DNA of 64,000 nt, taken from the NCBI GenBank assembly GCA_001730095.1, contig MDLF01000067.1, forward strand, positions 49,769 through 113,768. Direction: 5' to 3'. This document shows, in pieces, positions 54,860 to 63,400 of this stretch. The notes beneath the pieces were generated by a model that saw nothing but the letters and a program-made list of their open reading frames with translations, had not been told where the DNA came from and searched no databases. A program made the translations under genes and the position numbers. The stretch is from Rhodobacteraceae bacterium (ex Bugula neritina AB1) (lineage in GTDB: Bacteria > Pseudomonadota > Alphaproteobacteria > Rhodobacterales > Rhodobacteraceae). Numbering within the stretch: the first letter of the stretch is position 1; every line of letters begins with the position of its first letter.

Positions 54860-55630
54860 ATGACCATCCCACAGTCGCTGCACAGGGCAGCAGCCAACGC
54901 CGTCGAGGCCACTGCAATCCTGCAGGATCCTGCCGCGCTGCGCAGTGTGAACAAACCGCAGCTGCGCCGCTATGAGGTCAGCTGCCTGCTGCCTGGTGGC
55001 GGTGTTTCCGAAACCCGCCATATCGCCCCGGCTTTGCCGCTGTTCGAAGACGCTTTCAGCGCCTTTACGCGCGGCTCGCTGGTGGAAACATCCCAAGGCC
55101 CCATTGCGGTTGAGGACCTGCTGCCCGGTGATGAAATCCTGACCTTCGGTGGCGGCAGCCAGCCCTTGCAATGGATCGGCCGCACCACCGTGCTGCCGAC
55201 ACGCTCCAACACCCGCACCCTGACCAGCTTTATGGCGGACAGCCTGGGACTGCAGAAACCTGCATCTCCGCTGGTGGCCGGCCCGTCGGCGCGTCTTCTG
55301 CGCACGCCGCCGCACCTGCAAGGGGCGGGCGACGAAAAGCGCCTGACCCTGGCGCCCGAATTCCAGGACGGCATGAGCATCTTTGAAACCGCGCCGCCGT
55401 CGCCCGTAGACCTCTACCACCTCTGCCTGCCGCGGCATGCGGTGATCACCGTGGGCAGCCTGCCGTTTGAGACCTTTCATCCGGGGCCGGATGCGCTGAA
55501 GCTGGCCAGTTATGCGATCAAGACGCTGTTTCTGAACTTGTTTGCGCACACCGACAGCATTCAGGGTTTCGGGCCGCTGTCCCATCCTCGGGCCGACAGT
55601 GTGAGCCATCCGGGGACGGCCATTTTCTGA
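54860..55630 (+). CDS. Hint-domain (Hedgehog/intein-type) protein
   Basis: A 256-residue protein with a Hint_2-type domain: AFTRGSLVETSQGPIAVEDLLPGDEILTFGGGSQPLQWIGRTTV matches the start of such domains, though the usual catalytic Cys is replaced by Thr-Arg (AFTRGS). VDLYHLCLPRHAVITVGSLPFETFHPG is the later conserved block. Roseobacters carry many such proteins, often linked to secreted or calcium-binding repeat proteins. GGAGAGG precedes the ATG. Autoprocessing is doubtful because the nucleophile is missing. Confidence 0.82.
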   Translation: MTIPQSLHRAAANAVEATAILQDPAALRSVNKPQLRRYEVSCLLPGGGVSETRHIAPALPLFEDAFSAFTRGSLVETSQGPIAVEDLLPGDEILTFGGGSQPLQWIGRTTVLPTRSNTRTLTSFMADSLGLQKPASPLVAGPSARLLRTPPHLQGAGDEKRLTLAPEFQDGMSIFETAPPSPVDLYHLCLPRHAVITVGSLPFETFHPGPDALKLASYAIKTLFLNLFAHTDSIQGFGPLSHPRADSVSHPGTAIF

Positions 55631-55745
55631 CGGCAAGTTCAGGCGCACTTGCCCCGGCAGGTAGCTTGTGATCGCGCCAAAGGTCCCTTTCGGGGCCTTT
55701 GGCTCAGCACGTTAGGAAAATCTAGAAGCGCTAGGGGACCGCAGC

Positions 55746-56185
55746 GGCCTTGTTGCACAAATCAAGTGAGGGATTCACTGCGTGAAACCAGCATGGTAGC
55801 TGGGATGCATGCGCAATTGGGCCCCTACGATATACAAGACCACGAACTGGTCATCTTGCACTGAAGTACTGAAGCAGCGCGGATCTTTGACCATCAGGTT
55901 GGATCCGAGGATGGTCTGGAGACCGCTGCCAACTGGCAAGCCGCGATCGCCGGAGGCGCGGATATCACCGCAAAATCCGGGCTGAGGCAAAGAGGAACTG
56001 CATCAAGCTGATTAAACAATCCCTGATGGCAAAAGACTTCGCACGCCAGATCGCGGAACTGCACCTTCGTATCGCCATACTGAACGTCTGCACGGCGCCT
56101 GGTATACCTGTCACAGTTTCTGTAGGGTACAGTCCGACCGGGGAGAAACGAACTGCGGCTAGACCCGGAGTTGTGCAACAACACC
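55746..56185 (+). mobile_element. Degenerate IS5-family element
   Basis: The left end GGCCTTGTTGCACAA (55746-55760) and the right end, read inverted, GGTGTTGTTGCACAA (56171-56185) match at 13 of 15 positions, as IS5-type terminal inverted repeats. Between them are only 410 bp with a decayed transposase 3' end, so the element has lost most of its inside. It stops 22 bp from the 3' end of the Lrp gene without harming it. Confidence 0.7.
55996..56185 (+). pseudogene. IS5-family transposase, C-terminal fragment
   Basis: In this frame the sequence reads NCIKLIKQSLMAKDFARQIAELHLRIAILNVCTAPGIPV, matching the C-terminus of roseobacter IS5-type (DDE) transposases. No N-terminal or catalytic part remains, and no start codon. 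Non-functional. Confidence 0.7.
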
Positions 56186-56206
56186 GCTCAGCGCAATTTC
56201 TGCAGG

Positions 56207-56707
56207 TCAGGCCTCGCGCGCCAGCCGCTCTTCCAGCACTTCAAACGGAACGCCGGGCTCGTCCTTGGCACCACGGATCACCAGCGAAGTCTTGACGCTT
56301 GCCACATTCGAAGTGGTCAGCAGATCGCCGGTCAGGAAGCTCTGAAAGGTGCTCAGATCAGGCGACACGCATTTCAGGATGAAATCCACTTCGCCGTTCA
56401 GCATGTGGCATTCACGCACCAGCGGCCAGCTGCGGCATTTCTCTTCGAACGCACTCAGCTCTGCTTCGGCCTGGCTCTCCAGCCCCACCATCGCATAGAC
56501 CTGCACCTCAAAACCCAGTTCGCGGGAATTCACATCCGCGTGATAGCCGTGAATCAGCCCGGATTCCTCTAGCGCCCGCACCCGGCGCAGGCAGGGTGGC
56601 GCGGAAATCCCGACCCGCTTGGCCAGCTCCACATTGGTCATGCGCCCATCGGCCTGAAGCTCCGACAAAATCTTGCGATCAATCGGATCAAGACGGGTTG
56701 TGACCAT
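56207..56707 (-). CDS. Lrp/AsnC-family transcriptional regulator
   Basis: A 166-residue feast/famine regulator. Winged helix at residues 5-60 (LDPIDRKILSELQADGRMTNVELAKRVGISAPPCLRRVRALEESGLI) and a RAM ligand-binding domain (YAMVGLESQAEAELSAFEEKC...HMLNGEVDFILKCVSPDLSTFQSFLT). Divergent from trxB by about 240 bp, a common alphaproteobacterial order. It may regulate amino-acid metabolism; its ligand is not predictable. Confidence 0.92.
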   Translation of the reverse strand: MVTTRLDPIDRKILSELQADGRMTNVELAKRVGISAPPCLRRVRALEESGLIHGYHADVNSRELGFEVQVYAMVGLESQAEAELSAFEEKCRSWPLVRECHMLNGEVDFILKCVSPDLSTFQSFLTGDLLTTSNVASVKTSLVIRGAKDEPGVPFEVLEERLAREA

Positions 56708-56949
56708 GCCAGAAGCTCCTGTGAGATTTGCGTTTCTTATAGCACCGCCGCCGGGCTGCGCAATATTGTTTCATCTCTGCGCAATATTCTTTGCAGCTGA
56801 GCAGCGCAAGACGCAACGCGCAGATCCATGGCACTTTTGCATCCTGCCGCATGCAATGCCTTGGGGGTTTAAGCCTGCCCGCCCTGCCGCTATATGCATT
56901 GCCTGACGGCGGCACGCCCGCCAGGCTGCATTACGTGGGGACACAACAC

Positions 56950-57891
56950 ATGAGCGAGACGCGCCACACCAAGGTTCTGATCATCGGTTCCGGGCCTGCC
57001 GGCTATACTGCGGGGGTCTATGCTGCCCGTGCCATGCTGGAGCCGATCCTGGTTCAGGGGATCGAACCCGGCGGCCAGCTGACCACCACCACCGAGGTCG
57101 AGAACTACCCCGGCTTCACCGAGGTGCAGGGCCCTGATCTGATGATCAAGATGCAGGAGCACGCGGCGGCGATGGGCACCGAGATCATCGGCGATATCAT
57201 CACCTCACTTGACACCTCGTCCCGCCCCTTCACCGCCAAGGGCGACAGCGGCACCACCTATACAGCGGATGCGGTGATCCTGGCCACCGGCGCCCGCGCC
57301 AAATGGCTGGGCCTCCCATCGGAAGAGAAGTTCAAGGGCTTCGGCGTCTCGGCCTGCGCCACCTGCGACGGTTTCTTCTATCGCGGTCAGGAGATCGTGG
57401 TGATCGGCGGCGGCAACACCGCCGTGGAGGAAGCGCTGTTCCTCACCAACTTCGCCTCCAAGGTGACCCTGATCCACCGCCGCGACGAGCTGCGCGCCGA
57501 GAAGATCCTGCAGGACCGCCTGATGAAGAACGAAAAGATCGAAACCCTGTGGTTCCACACGCTCGAAGAGGTCGTCGGCACCGACACCCCGCTGGGGGTC
57601 GAGGGCGTTGTGGTCAAGAACGTGCAGACCGGTGAAGTCAAGGAGATCCCCTGCAAGGGCGTCTTTGTTGCCATCGGCCATGCGCCCGCCAATGAACTGG
57701 TCAAGGACGTGCTGGAGCTGCACAACGGCGGCTATGTTCAGGTCAAGCCCGGCTCCACCGAGACCTCGATTCCCGGCATCTATGCTGCGGGCGACCTCAC
57801 CGACCACAAATACCGCCAGGCGGTCACCTCGGCTGGCATGGGCTGCATGGCTGCGCTTGATGCCGAGCGTTTCCTGGCCGAGCAGGAGTAA
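56950..57891 (+). CDS. trxB: Thioredoxin reductase
   Basis: A 313-residue low-molecular-weight NADPH-thioredoxin reductase. FAD motif [20 protein letters not shown], redox pair CATC in [20 protein letters not shown] motif [18 protein letters not shown] and [11 protein letters not shown], and the C-terminal FAD block [28 protein letters not shown]. All redox residues present. Start at ATG 56950 (MSETRHTKV). Confidence 0.97.
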   Translation: MSETRHTKVLIIGSGPAGYTAGVYAARAMLEPILVQGIEPGGQLTTTTEVENYPGFTEVQGPDLMIKMQEHAAAMGTEIIGDIITSLDTSSRPFTAKGDSGTTYTADAVILATGARAKWLGLPSEEKFKGFGVSACATCDGFFYRGQEIVVIGGGNTAVEEALFLTNFASKVTLIHRRDELRAEKILQDRLMKNEKIETLWFHTLEEVVGTDTPLGVEGVVVKNVQTGEVKEIPCKGVFVAIGHAPANELVKDVLELHNGGYVQVKPGSTETSIPGIYAAGDLTDHKYRQAVTSAGMGCMAALDAERFLAEQE

Positions 57892-57896
57892 CCGGG

Positions 57897-58229
57897 ATGC
57901 CGCATGATTTCACCGCACAACGGGCCGAAACCGTTGCGGCATTCGACGACCTGCAGGCCGAACACGGCCTGCCCGAGGTGGCGGACGTGGATTACTTCTT
58001 CGTCCCCGCCCGCGACGGCGCCGATTGGCACCCGCTGGCCGAAGAGCTGAGCCGCGACGGCTATGCCTGCGCGTTCATGGAGGCCGAAGGCAAAGACCCC
58101 GCCTATCTGATTGCCACCCTGCCCGAGCAGATCATCTCTGCCACCGGCATCTGGATCGGCGAGGAAGTGGCCACCCGCGCGGCTCTCTCCCACGGCTTCG
58201 CCCCGGACGGCTGGGGGCTGGAGGGCTGA
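57897..58229 (+). CDS. RraB-like (ribonuclease E inhibitor type) protein
   Basis: A 110-residue acidic protein: VDYFFVPARDGADWHPLAEELSRDGYACAFMEAEGKDPAYLIATLPEQIIS, matching the ferredoxin-like fold of the RraB/DUF1260 family. E. coli RraB binds the C-terminal half of RNase E and changes mRNA decay. Here it follows trxB by five bases and is immediately followed by a RES-domain gene, whose probable start overlaps its stop. The RraB assignment is by pattern, not certain. Confidence 0.6.
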   Translation: MPHDFTAQRAETVAAFDDLQAEHGLPEVADVDYFFVPARDGADWHPLAEELSRDGYACAFMEAEGKDPAYLIATLPEQIISATGIWIGEEVATRAALSHGFAPDGWGLEG

Positions 58230-58699
58230 GACGCCCCCCTCCTCTTCTGCCCTTTTCCGGCGCCGTCTGGAGAATTCTTCTGTTATCGCATGCAGACGCG
58301 CCTCTGGCCCCTGCCCGCGCGCCCGAAGGGCGGTTTCACCATTCCGGCCAGGCCGCGCTTTACACGTCTCTCACCCCCGAAGGCTGCGCTGTCGCCATCC
58401 GGCGATATGTTTCCCAGGCCAATGACCCGCGGGTCATCCAGCCGATCCGTGTATGTGCCAAGCGGATTGCGGACTATCGCGGAAACCCTGAGGCATCAGT
58501 GGTCTGGCAGGACATCCGCGCCACTGGTGCGGCAGCCCCGACCTGGGTTTTCTCAGATGCGGCCCGCGCCGCCGGGGCACAGGGGCTGCTCTATTCTTCC
58601 CGATCGCGCCCGGAACTCTCCCACCTTGTGATGTTTGACCTCTCTGGCGATGCGGTGCAGGCCCTCGGCCCCACGCGCCCCTGGCAGCCCCCCGGCTAA
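58226..58699 (+). CDS. RES-domain protein (putative NAD-degrading toxin fold), non-canonical start
   Basis: A RES-domain protein of about 157 residues: VWRILLLSHADAPLAPARAPEGRFHHSGQAALYTSLTPEGCAVAIRRYV, then PTWVFSDAARAAGAQGLLYSSRSRPELSHLVMFDLS. The Arg36, Glu52 and Ser (YSSRS) positions correspond to the family's conserved R-E-S. RES toxins of RES-Xre modules deplete NAD+. No ATG, GTG or TTG lies in frame near the domain start. The CTG at 58226 overlaps the RraB-like stop (CTGA) and has GGAGG a few bases upstream, so I propose it as start. No Xre/MbcA antitoxin gene is adjacent. Confidence 0.65.
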   Translation: MRRPPPLLPFSGAVWRILLLSHADAPLAPARAPEGRFHHSGQAALYTSLTPEGCAVAIRRYVSQANDPRVIQPIRVCAKRIADYRGNPEASVVWQDIRATGAAAPTWVFSDAARAAGAQGLLYSSRSRPELSHLVMFDLSGDAVQALGPTRPWQPPG

Positions 58700-59193
58700 G
58701 CCGCAAAACAGCCACAAGCTGTCTACCGGCACCCCGGCAATTGTTCTTGCGCCTTCAGCCGACTGACGTCTCCTCGCTCCGCCGCACTCAGCGGCACTTC
58801 GCCCGCGCTCATGCCGGGACTGCAACCTGCATAGGAGAATGCCGCCTGTCCGCGCGCGCTTTGAAAGCAGTAATCGCGGCGTGCAAAAATCGAATTGCGC
58901 TGAAACCACAGCGCATCGCACCGCGTTCGGCAGGTAGGACGCGTTTTCAGTGTCTGAATTGTCCAGAGCCAGGGCGATCCGGCGCCTCGCCTCTGCTATT
59001 GAGGACAACCCTGCAAACGGCCCCAGCGCCAGCATAAAACCTTTAGCCAATTCAAAACCATGTGAAATCCCCGACAAATCAATTCCGCCTGACCGTGGCA
59101 CAGGCCCGAAACCGCGATCAAGACAGTCTCCCGCTTGACCCCGCCCCTTTGGCCACGCAGTCTGCCCGGAAAACCGCAAACAGGAGGACCGGG
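58700..59193. other. Intergenic gap before the cyclase gene
   Basis: About 490 bp, no supported gene. The last 15 bp hold the strong AGGAGG site of the cyclase gene. Confidence 0.45.
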
Positions 59194-60873
59194 GTGGCAA
59201 GTGCGCTCTGGCAAGGCAACTGGATCACCCGCACCCGGATCGTCACCGGGCTGGTGCTGCTGGTCTTTGCCTTCTTTCATTTCATCAATATCGGCGTAGG
59301 GCTGCTCTCGCCTGATTGGATGGATGAGTTTCAGGACGCCCGCCTGCTGATCACCCGCAGCCTGCTGGGCAGCCTGATCCTGGGCACGTCGCTGGTGCTG
59401 CACGCAGGCATCGCATTGTGGAGCCTGGCCCGCCGCCGCAGCCTGAAGATGCGCTGGGGCGAAGCCCTGCAAACCTTGCTGGGCCTCTTGATCCCGCTGC
59501 AGCTCACGGCTCATCTGGTCTTCACCCGTTACGCGCATGAAGTCTACGGCACCAATGACGAGATGCCCTATCAGATCATCCTGATGTGGAACTCGCCGGA
59601 GATCTGGCAGCAAAGCCTCTTGCTGCTTGCGGTGTGGATTCATGGCTGCATGGGGCTGCACCACTGGCTGCGGCTCACCCGTTGGTGGCGCGCGCTGTTT
59701 CCCTGGATGACAGGCCTTGCCGTCTTCATCCCCGCCTTTGCTTTTGCCGGCCTCCTGACCGAAGGCCGCCGCATCTACGCCCTGTTTGCCGAAGGTACTG
59801 AACGGGCGGCACTGATGGAGGGTTTCAACTGGCCCAGCCAACAGGCATTTTCAGAGATGTTTGCCGCCGAGCGCATTGGTCTTGCCATTTTCGGCCTGCT
59901 GCTGAGCCTCGCCGCGGCAGCCTTTCTGCTGCGCAAGCTCCTCCTGCGCCGTCGCGCCGTCACCATCCGCTATGCCTACGGGCCGGAAATCCGCGCCGAA
60001 CGCGGCATGACACTGCTGGAGATGTCGCGTTCTTTCGGCATTCAGCATACCTCACTTTGCGGCGGCAAGGGTCGCTGCACAACCTGCCGCGTAGTGGTGG
60101 AAAATGGCGGCGAACACCTGCCACCGCCGGACCCGTCTGAGGCCCGCAGCCTGGCCCGGGTTCAGGCCCCGGACAATATGCGGCTGGCCTGCCAGATCCG
60201 ACCGCAGACGCCGATGACCGTCACCCGCATGTTCCGCCCCGACGGCCGCCCCGGCCGAGCCCATGCCAGCCAGGGCGAAGAGCAACAGCTGGCCGTGCTG
60301 TTCCTGGATATCCGCGGTTTTACCGCCCGCACCGCAGGCCAGCTGCCTTATGATGTGGTGTTCCTGCTGAACCGGTTCTTTGATGCCATCGTGCCCGCCA
60401 TCACCCGCGCCGGTGGCACTGTCGACAAATACCTGGGCGACGGATTGCTGGCCTTGTTCGAGACCTCCACGCCGCAACGCTCTGCCCGCGCCGCGCTGCA
60501 GGCCGCGACCGCCATTGGTGAAGCCCTGCAAACCTTCAATGCAGAGCTGGCTGCCGATGGCGAGCCCGAGGTCCGCATCGGCATCGGCATCCATCTGGGC
60601 GAACTGGTCCTGGGCGAGATCGGCAGCGCCGCCCATGCCCCGCGCACGATCATCGGCGGCAGCGTCAACACCGCCAGCCGACTGGAAGCCAAAACCAAGG
60701 AACGGCGCGTGGAACTGCTGGTCTCTGCAGATGCGCTGGAGGCCGCAGGATATGAGTCGACCCATATGGCACTGGAAACTTTCCAGCTACGCGGCGTTGA
60801 CCGACCTTTGGCCGCGCTGCCGGTCGAACACGCAGCTGCCCTGCCGCGCCTGCTCGCCGGAGAACAGCGTTAG
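59194..60873 (+). CDS. Class III adenylate cyclase with heme-type membrane anchor and [2Fe-2S] ferredoxin domain (CyaC-like)
   Basis: A 559-residue three-part sensor. Residues 1-265 are a six-helix anchor with paired histidines (AFFHFINIG, VLHAGIALW, TAHLVFTRYAHEVYG, IHGCMGLHHWLRL), like diheme succinate-dehydrogenase-type subunits. Residues about 270-360 are a plant-type ferredoxin (CGGKGRCTTC and later LACQIRP, four Cys). Residues about 370-555 are the cyclase: FLDIRGFT and YLGDGLLALF with both metal Asp, GGSVNTASRLE with transition-state Asn/Arg. Sinorhizobium CyaC of this type is redox/quinone-controlled. GTG 59194 follows AGGAGG by six bases; a longer ATG at 59062 lacks such a site. Expected to make cAMP according to respiratory redox state. 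Confidence 0.88.
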   Translation: MASALWQGNWITRTRIVTGLVLLVFAFFHFINIGVGLLSPDWMDEFQDARLLITRSLLGSLILGTSLVLHAGIALWSLARRRSLKMRWGEALQTLLGLLIPLQLTAHLVFTRYAHEVYGTNDEMPYQIILMWNSPEIWQQSLLLLAVWIHGCMGLHHWLRLTRWWRALFPWMTGLAVFIPAFAFAGLLTEGRRIYALFAEGTERAALMEGFNWPSQQAFSEMFAAERIGLAIFGLLLSLAAAAFLLRKLLLRRRAVTIRYAYGPEIRAERGMTLLEMSRSFGIQHTSLCGGKGRCTTCRVVVENGGEHLPPPDPSEARSLARVQAPDNMRLACQIRPQTPMTVTRMFRPDGRPGRAHASQGEEQQLAVLFLDIRGFTARTAGQLPYDVVFLLNRFFDAIVPAITRAGGTVDKYLGDGLLALFETSTPQRSARAALQAATAIGEALQTFNAELAADGEPEVRIGIGIHLGELVLGEIGSAAHAPRTIIGGSVNTASRLEAKTKERRVELLVSADALEAAGYESTHMALETFQLRGVDRPLAALPVEHAAALPRLLAGEQR

Positions 60874-61060
60874 CCCCGCAGCCCGCCGCGCAAAACACAT
60901 GTTTCCCACACCGCACCCGCCACCGCCGCTCATCCGACGCAGCACGCCCAAGGAGAACAAGCGACCGCCCCACCCACAGCCGTTTCGCAAGAGCAACGCG
61001 GCAAAAAATCGCCGGCGGCGGCCATTTCTCCCTTTGCTTTCACGGCAAACCATGCAATGC

Positions 61061-61074
61061 GTTCACGCGTGAAC
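61061..61074. promoter_or_regulatory. Perfect 14-bp palindrome, candidate operator
   Basis: GTTCACGCGTGAAC is fully self-complementary and lies 36 bp before the ATG of the regulator-sulfurylase fusion; a second palindrome AACCGGTT follows at 61083-61090. Position and symmetry suit a MarR-type dimer, possibly autoregulation. Confidence 0.5.
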
Positions 61075-61109
61075 ATACTTTTAACCGGTTGACCGTACTG
61101 CTGCCCGCC

Positions 61110-63185
61110 ATGAGCGACACCGCATCTATACCCAGCCCGAACAGCGAAGACCTGCTGTTCCGCCTCCTGCGCCAGCTTGACGCCGCGCCGGGCGCCTCTC
61201 AGCGCGCAACTGCCGCTGCCCTGGAAATCTCACTGGGGCGGCTCAATACCCTGTTGCGCACCGCCGCCGACAACGGGCTGATCACCATCAGCGACCGTCC
61301 GGGACCGGACAAACGCCAGCGGTATGCCTACTCGTTGACCACCCGGGGTGCTGCGGAAAAACTGCGCCTCACCGATCAATTCCTTGCCCGCAAATTTGCG
61401 GAATACAACGCGCTGCACGCGGAACTCACCGGCTCCGCCAGCGGCCTCCCCCCTCTCAAACACAGGACCAACCCGATGCAAAGCAATCTGGCTCCCATCC
61501 CTGAGCTTTATGTTTCCTACGAAAGCGCCCAGAAACTGAAGGTCGAAGCCGCCGACCTGGTCAGCTGGGATCTGACCCCGCGCCAGATCTGCGACCTGGA
61601 ACTGCTGATGAACGGCGGCTTCAACCCGCTCAAGGGCTTTCTGTCCCAGGCCGACTACGACAGCGTTGTCGACACCATGCGCCTGACCGACGGCAGCCTG
61701 TGGCCGATGCCGATCACCCTGGACGTCTCCGAAGACTTCGCCGCATCCCTGGAATCCGGCCAGGACATTGCCCTGCGCGACCAGGAAGGCGTGATCCTCG
61801 CCACCATGACCGTCACCGACAACTGGGTGCCGAACAAGGCAAAAGAAGCCGAAAAAGTCTTTGGCGCCGATGACGACGCCCACCCCGCCGTGAACTACCT
61901 GCACAACACCGCAGGCAAGGTTTACCTGGGCGGTCCGGTCACCGGCATCCAGCAACCTGTCCACTATGACTTCCGCGGCCGCCGCGACACCCCGAACGAA
62001 CTGCGCGCCTATTTCCGCAAGGTCGGCTGGAACAAGGTTGTGGCCTTCCAGACCCGCAACCCGCTGCACCGCGCCCACCAGGAGCTGACCTTCCGCGCCG
62101 CGCGCGAAGCCCAGGCCAACCTGCTGATCCACCCGGTGGTCGGCATGACCAAACCGGGCGATGTCGACCACTTCACCCGTGTGCGCTGCTACGAGGCGGT
62201 GCTGGACAAATACCCGGCCGCCACAACCTCGATGAGCCTGCTGAACTTGGCGATGCGCATGGCCGGCCCGCGCGAAGCCGTCTGGCACGGCCTGATCCGC
62301 AAAAACCACGGCTGCACCCATTTCATCGTCGGCCGCGACCACGCAGGCCCGGGCAAGAACTCCGCCGGCGAAGACTTCTATGGCCCCTATGACGCGCAGG
62401 AGCTGTTTCGCGAGCATCAGCCGGAAATGGGCATCGAAATGGTCGACTTCAAGCACATGGTCTATGTGCAGGAGCGCGCCCAATACGAGCCGAACGACGA
62501 AATCGAAGACCGCGATAACGTCACCATCCTGAACATCTCCGGCACCGAACTGCGCCGCCGCCTCGCCGAAGGCCTGGAAATCCCCGAGTGGTTCTCCTTC
62601 CCCGAGGTGGTGGCCGAGCTGCGCAAGACCAAACCGCCGCGCGCCGAGCAGGGCTTCACCGTGTTCTTCACCGGCTTCTCCGGCTCCGGCAAATCCACCA
62701 TCGCCAACGCGCTGATGGTCAAGCTGATGGAGATGGGCGGCCGCCCCGTGACCCTGCTTGATGGTGACATCGTGCGTAAGAACCTGTCGAGCGAACTGGG
62801 TTTTTCAAAAGAGCACCGCGACCTCAACATCCGCCGCATCGGCTATGTTGCCTCCGAGATCACCAAGAACGGTGGCATCGCCATCTGCGCCCCGATCGCA
62901 CCCTACGCCGCCACCCGGCGCGCCGTGCGCGAGGACGTAGAAGCCTTCGGCGCCTTTGTCGAAGTGCACGTTGCCACCTCGATTGAGGAATGCGAGCGCC
63001 GCGACCGCAAGGGCCTGTATAAACTGGCCCGCGAAGGCAAGATCAAAGAGTTCACCGGCATCTCCGACCCCTACGACGTGCCGCAGAACCCCGAGCTGTC
63101 GGTCGAGACCGAAGGCACCGACGTCGACAACTGCGCCCACCAGGTTCTCTTGAAGCTGGAAAGCATGGGTCTGATCAAGGCCTGA
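61110..63185 (+). CDS. MarR-type wHTH fused to sulfate adenylyltransferase / APS kinase
   Basis: One 691-codon frame. Residues 1-115 are a winged-helix domain of the EPS-associated MarR type (DLLFRLLRQLDAAPGASQRATAAALEISLGRLNTLLRTAADNGLITI, then LTTRGAAEKLRLTDQFLARKFAEYNALHAEL). From Met123 (ATG 61476, MQSNLAPIPELYVSYES) follows a complete ATP sulfurylase (QTRNPLHRAHQEL, GRDHAGPG), then APS kinase (GFSGSGKST; LDGDIVRKNLSSELGFSKEHRDLNIRRIGYVA) making PAPS. The bifunctional enzyme normally starts at the second ATG (569 aa); AGGA precedes it by eight bases, so internal initiation is possible. No stop separates the parts. Sulfate activation for cysteine or sulfated polysaccharide. Confidence 0.85.
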   Translation: MSDTASIPSPNSEDLLFRLLRQLDAAPGASQRATAAALEISLGRLNTLLRTAADNGLITISDRPGPDKRQRYAYSLTTRGAAEKLRLTDQFLARKFAEYNALHAELTGSASGLPPLKHRTNPMQSNLAPIPELYVSYESAQKLKVEAADLVSWDLTPRQICDLELLMNGGFNPLKGFLSQADYDSVVDTMRLTDGSLWPMPITLDVSEDFAASLESGQDIALRDQEGVILATMTVTDNWVPNKAKEAEKVFGADDDAHPAVNYLHNTAGKVYLGGPVTGIQQPVHYDFRGRRDTPNELRAYFRKVGWNKVVAFQTRNPLHRAHQELTFRAAREAQANLLIHPVVGMTKPGDVDHFTRVRCYEAVLDKYPAATTSMSLLNLAMRMAGPREAVWHGLIRKNHGCTHFIVGRDHAGPGKNSAGEDFYGPYDAQELFREHQPEMGIEMVDFKHMVYVQERAQYEPNDEIEDRDNVTILNISGTELRRRLAEGLEIPEWFSFPEVVAELRKTKPPRAEQGFTVFFTGFSGSGKSTIANALMVKLMEMGGRPVTLLDGDIVRKNLSSELGFSKEHRDLNIRRIGYVASEITKNGGIAICAPIAPYAATRRAVREDVEAFGAFVEVHVATSIEECERRDRKGLYKLAREGKIKEFTGISDPYDVPQNPELSVETEGTDVDNCAHQVLLKLESMGLIKA

Positions 63186-63206
63186 GCCTGACACCCGTAA
63201 AACAGG

Positions 63207-63235
63207 AACGGCCCGCCATTTGGCGGGCCGTTTTT
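63207..63235 (+). terminator. Terminator after the sulfate-activation gene
   Basis: AACGGCCCGCC (63207-63217) pairs with GGCGGGCCGTT (63222-63232) over a four-base loop, with five T overlapping the stem end. Confidence 0.9.
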
Positions 63236-63400
63236 CTGCCATCCTCAGCCCAAATTTTCCAAACGCCAGCTGCATTACCCCCTTGCCTTACCCTCCTTAT
63301 GACGACAATCCCAGCCCGGTCAGAGCCAGTAGTTAAGCAATTCTGCACACTCCGCACTGGACTCCCGCAGCAGACACAAACAGGAAGCTGGGAGAAATAG

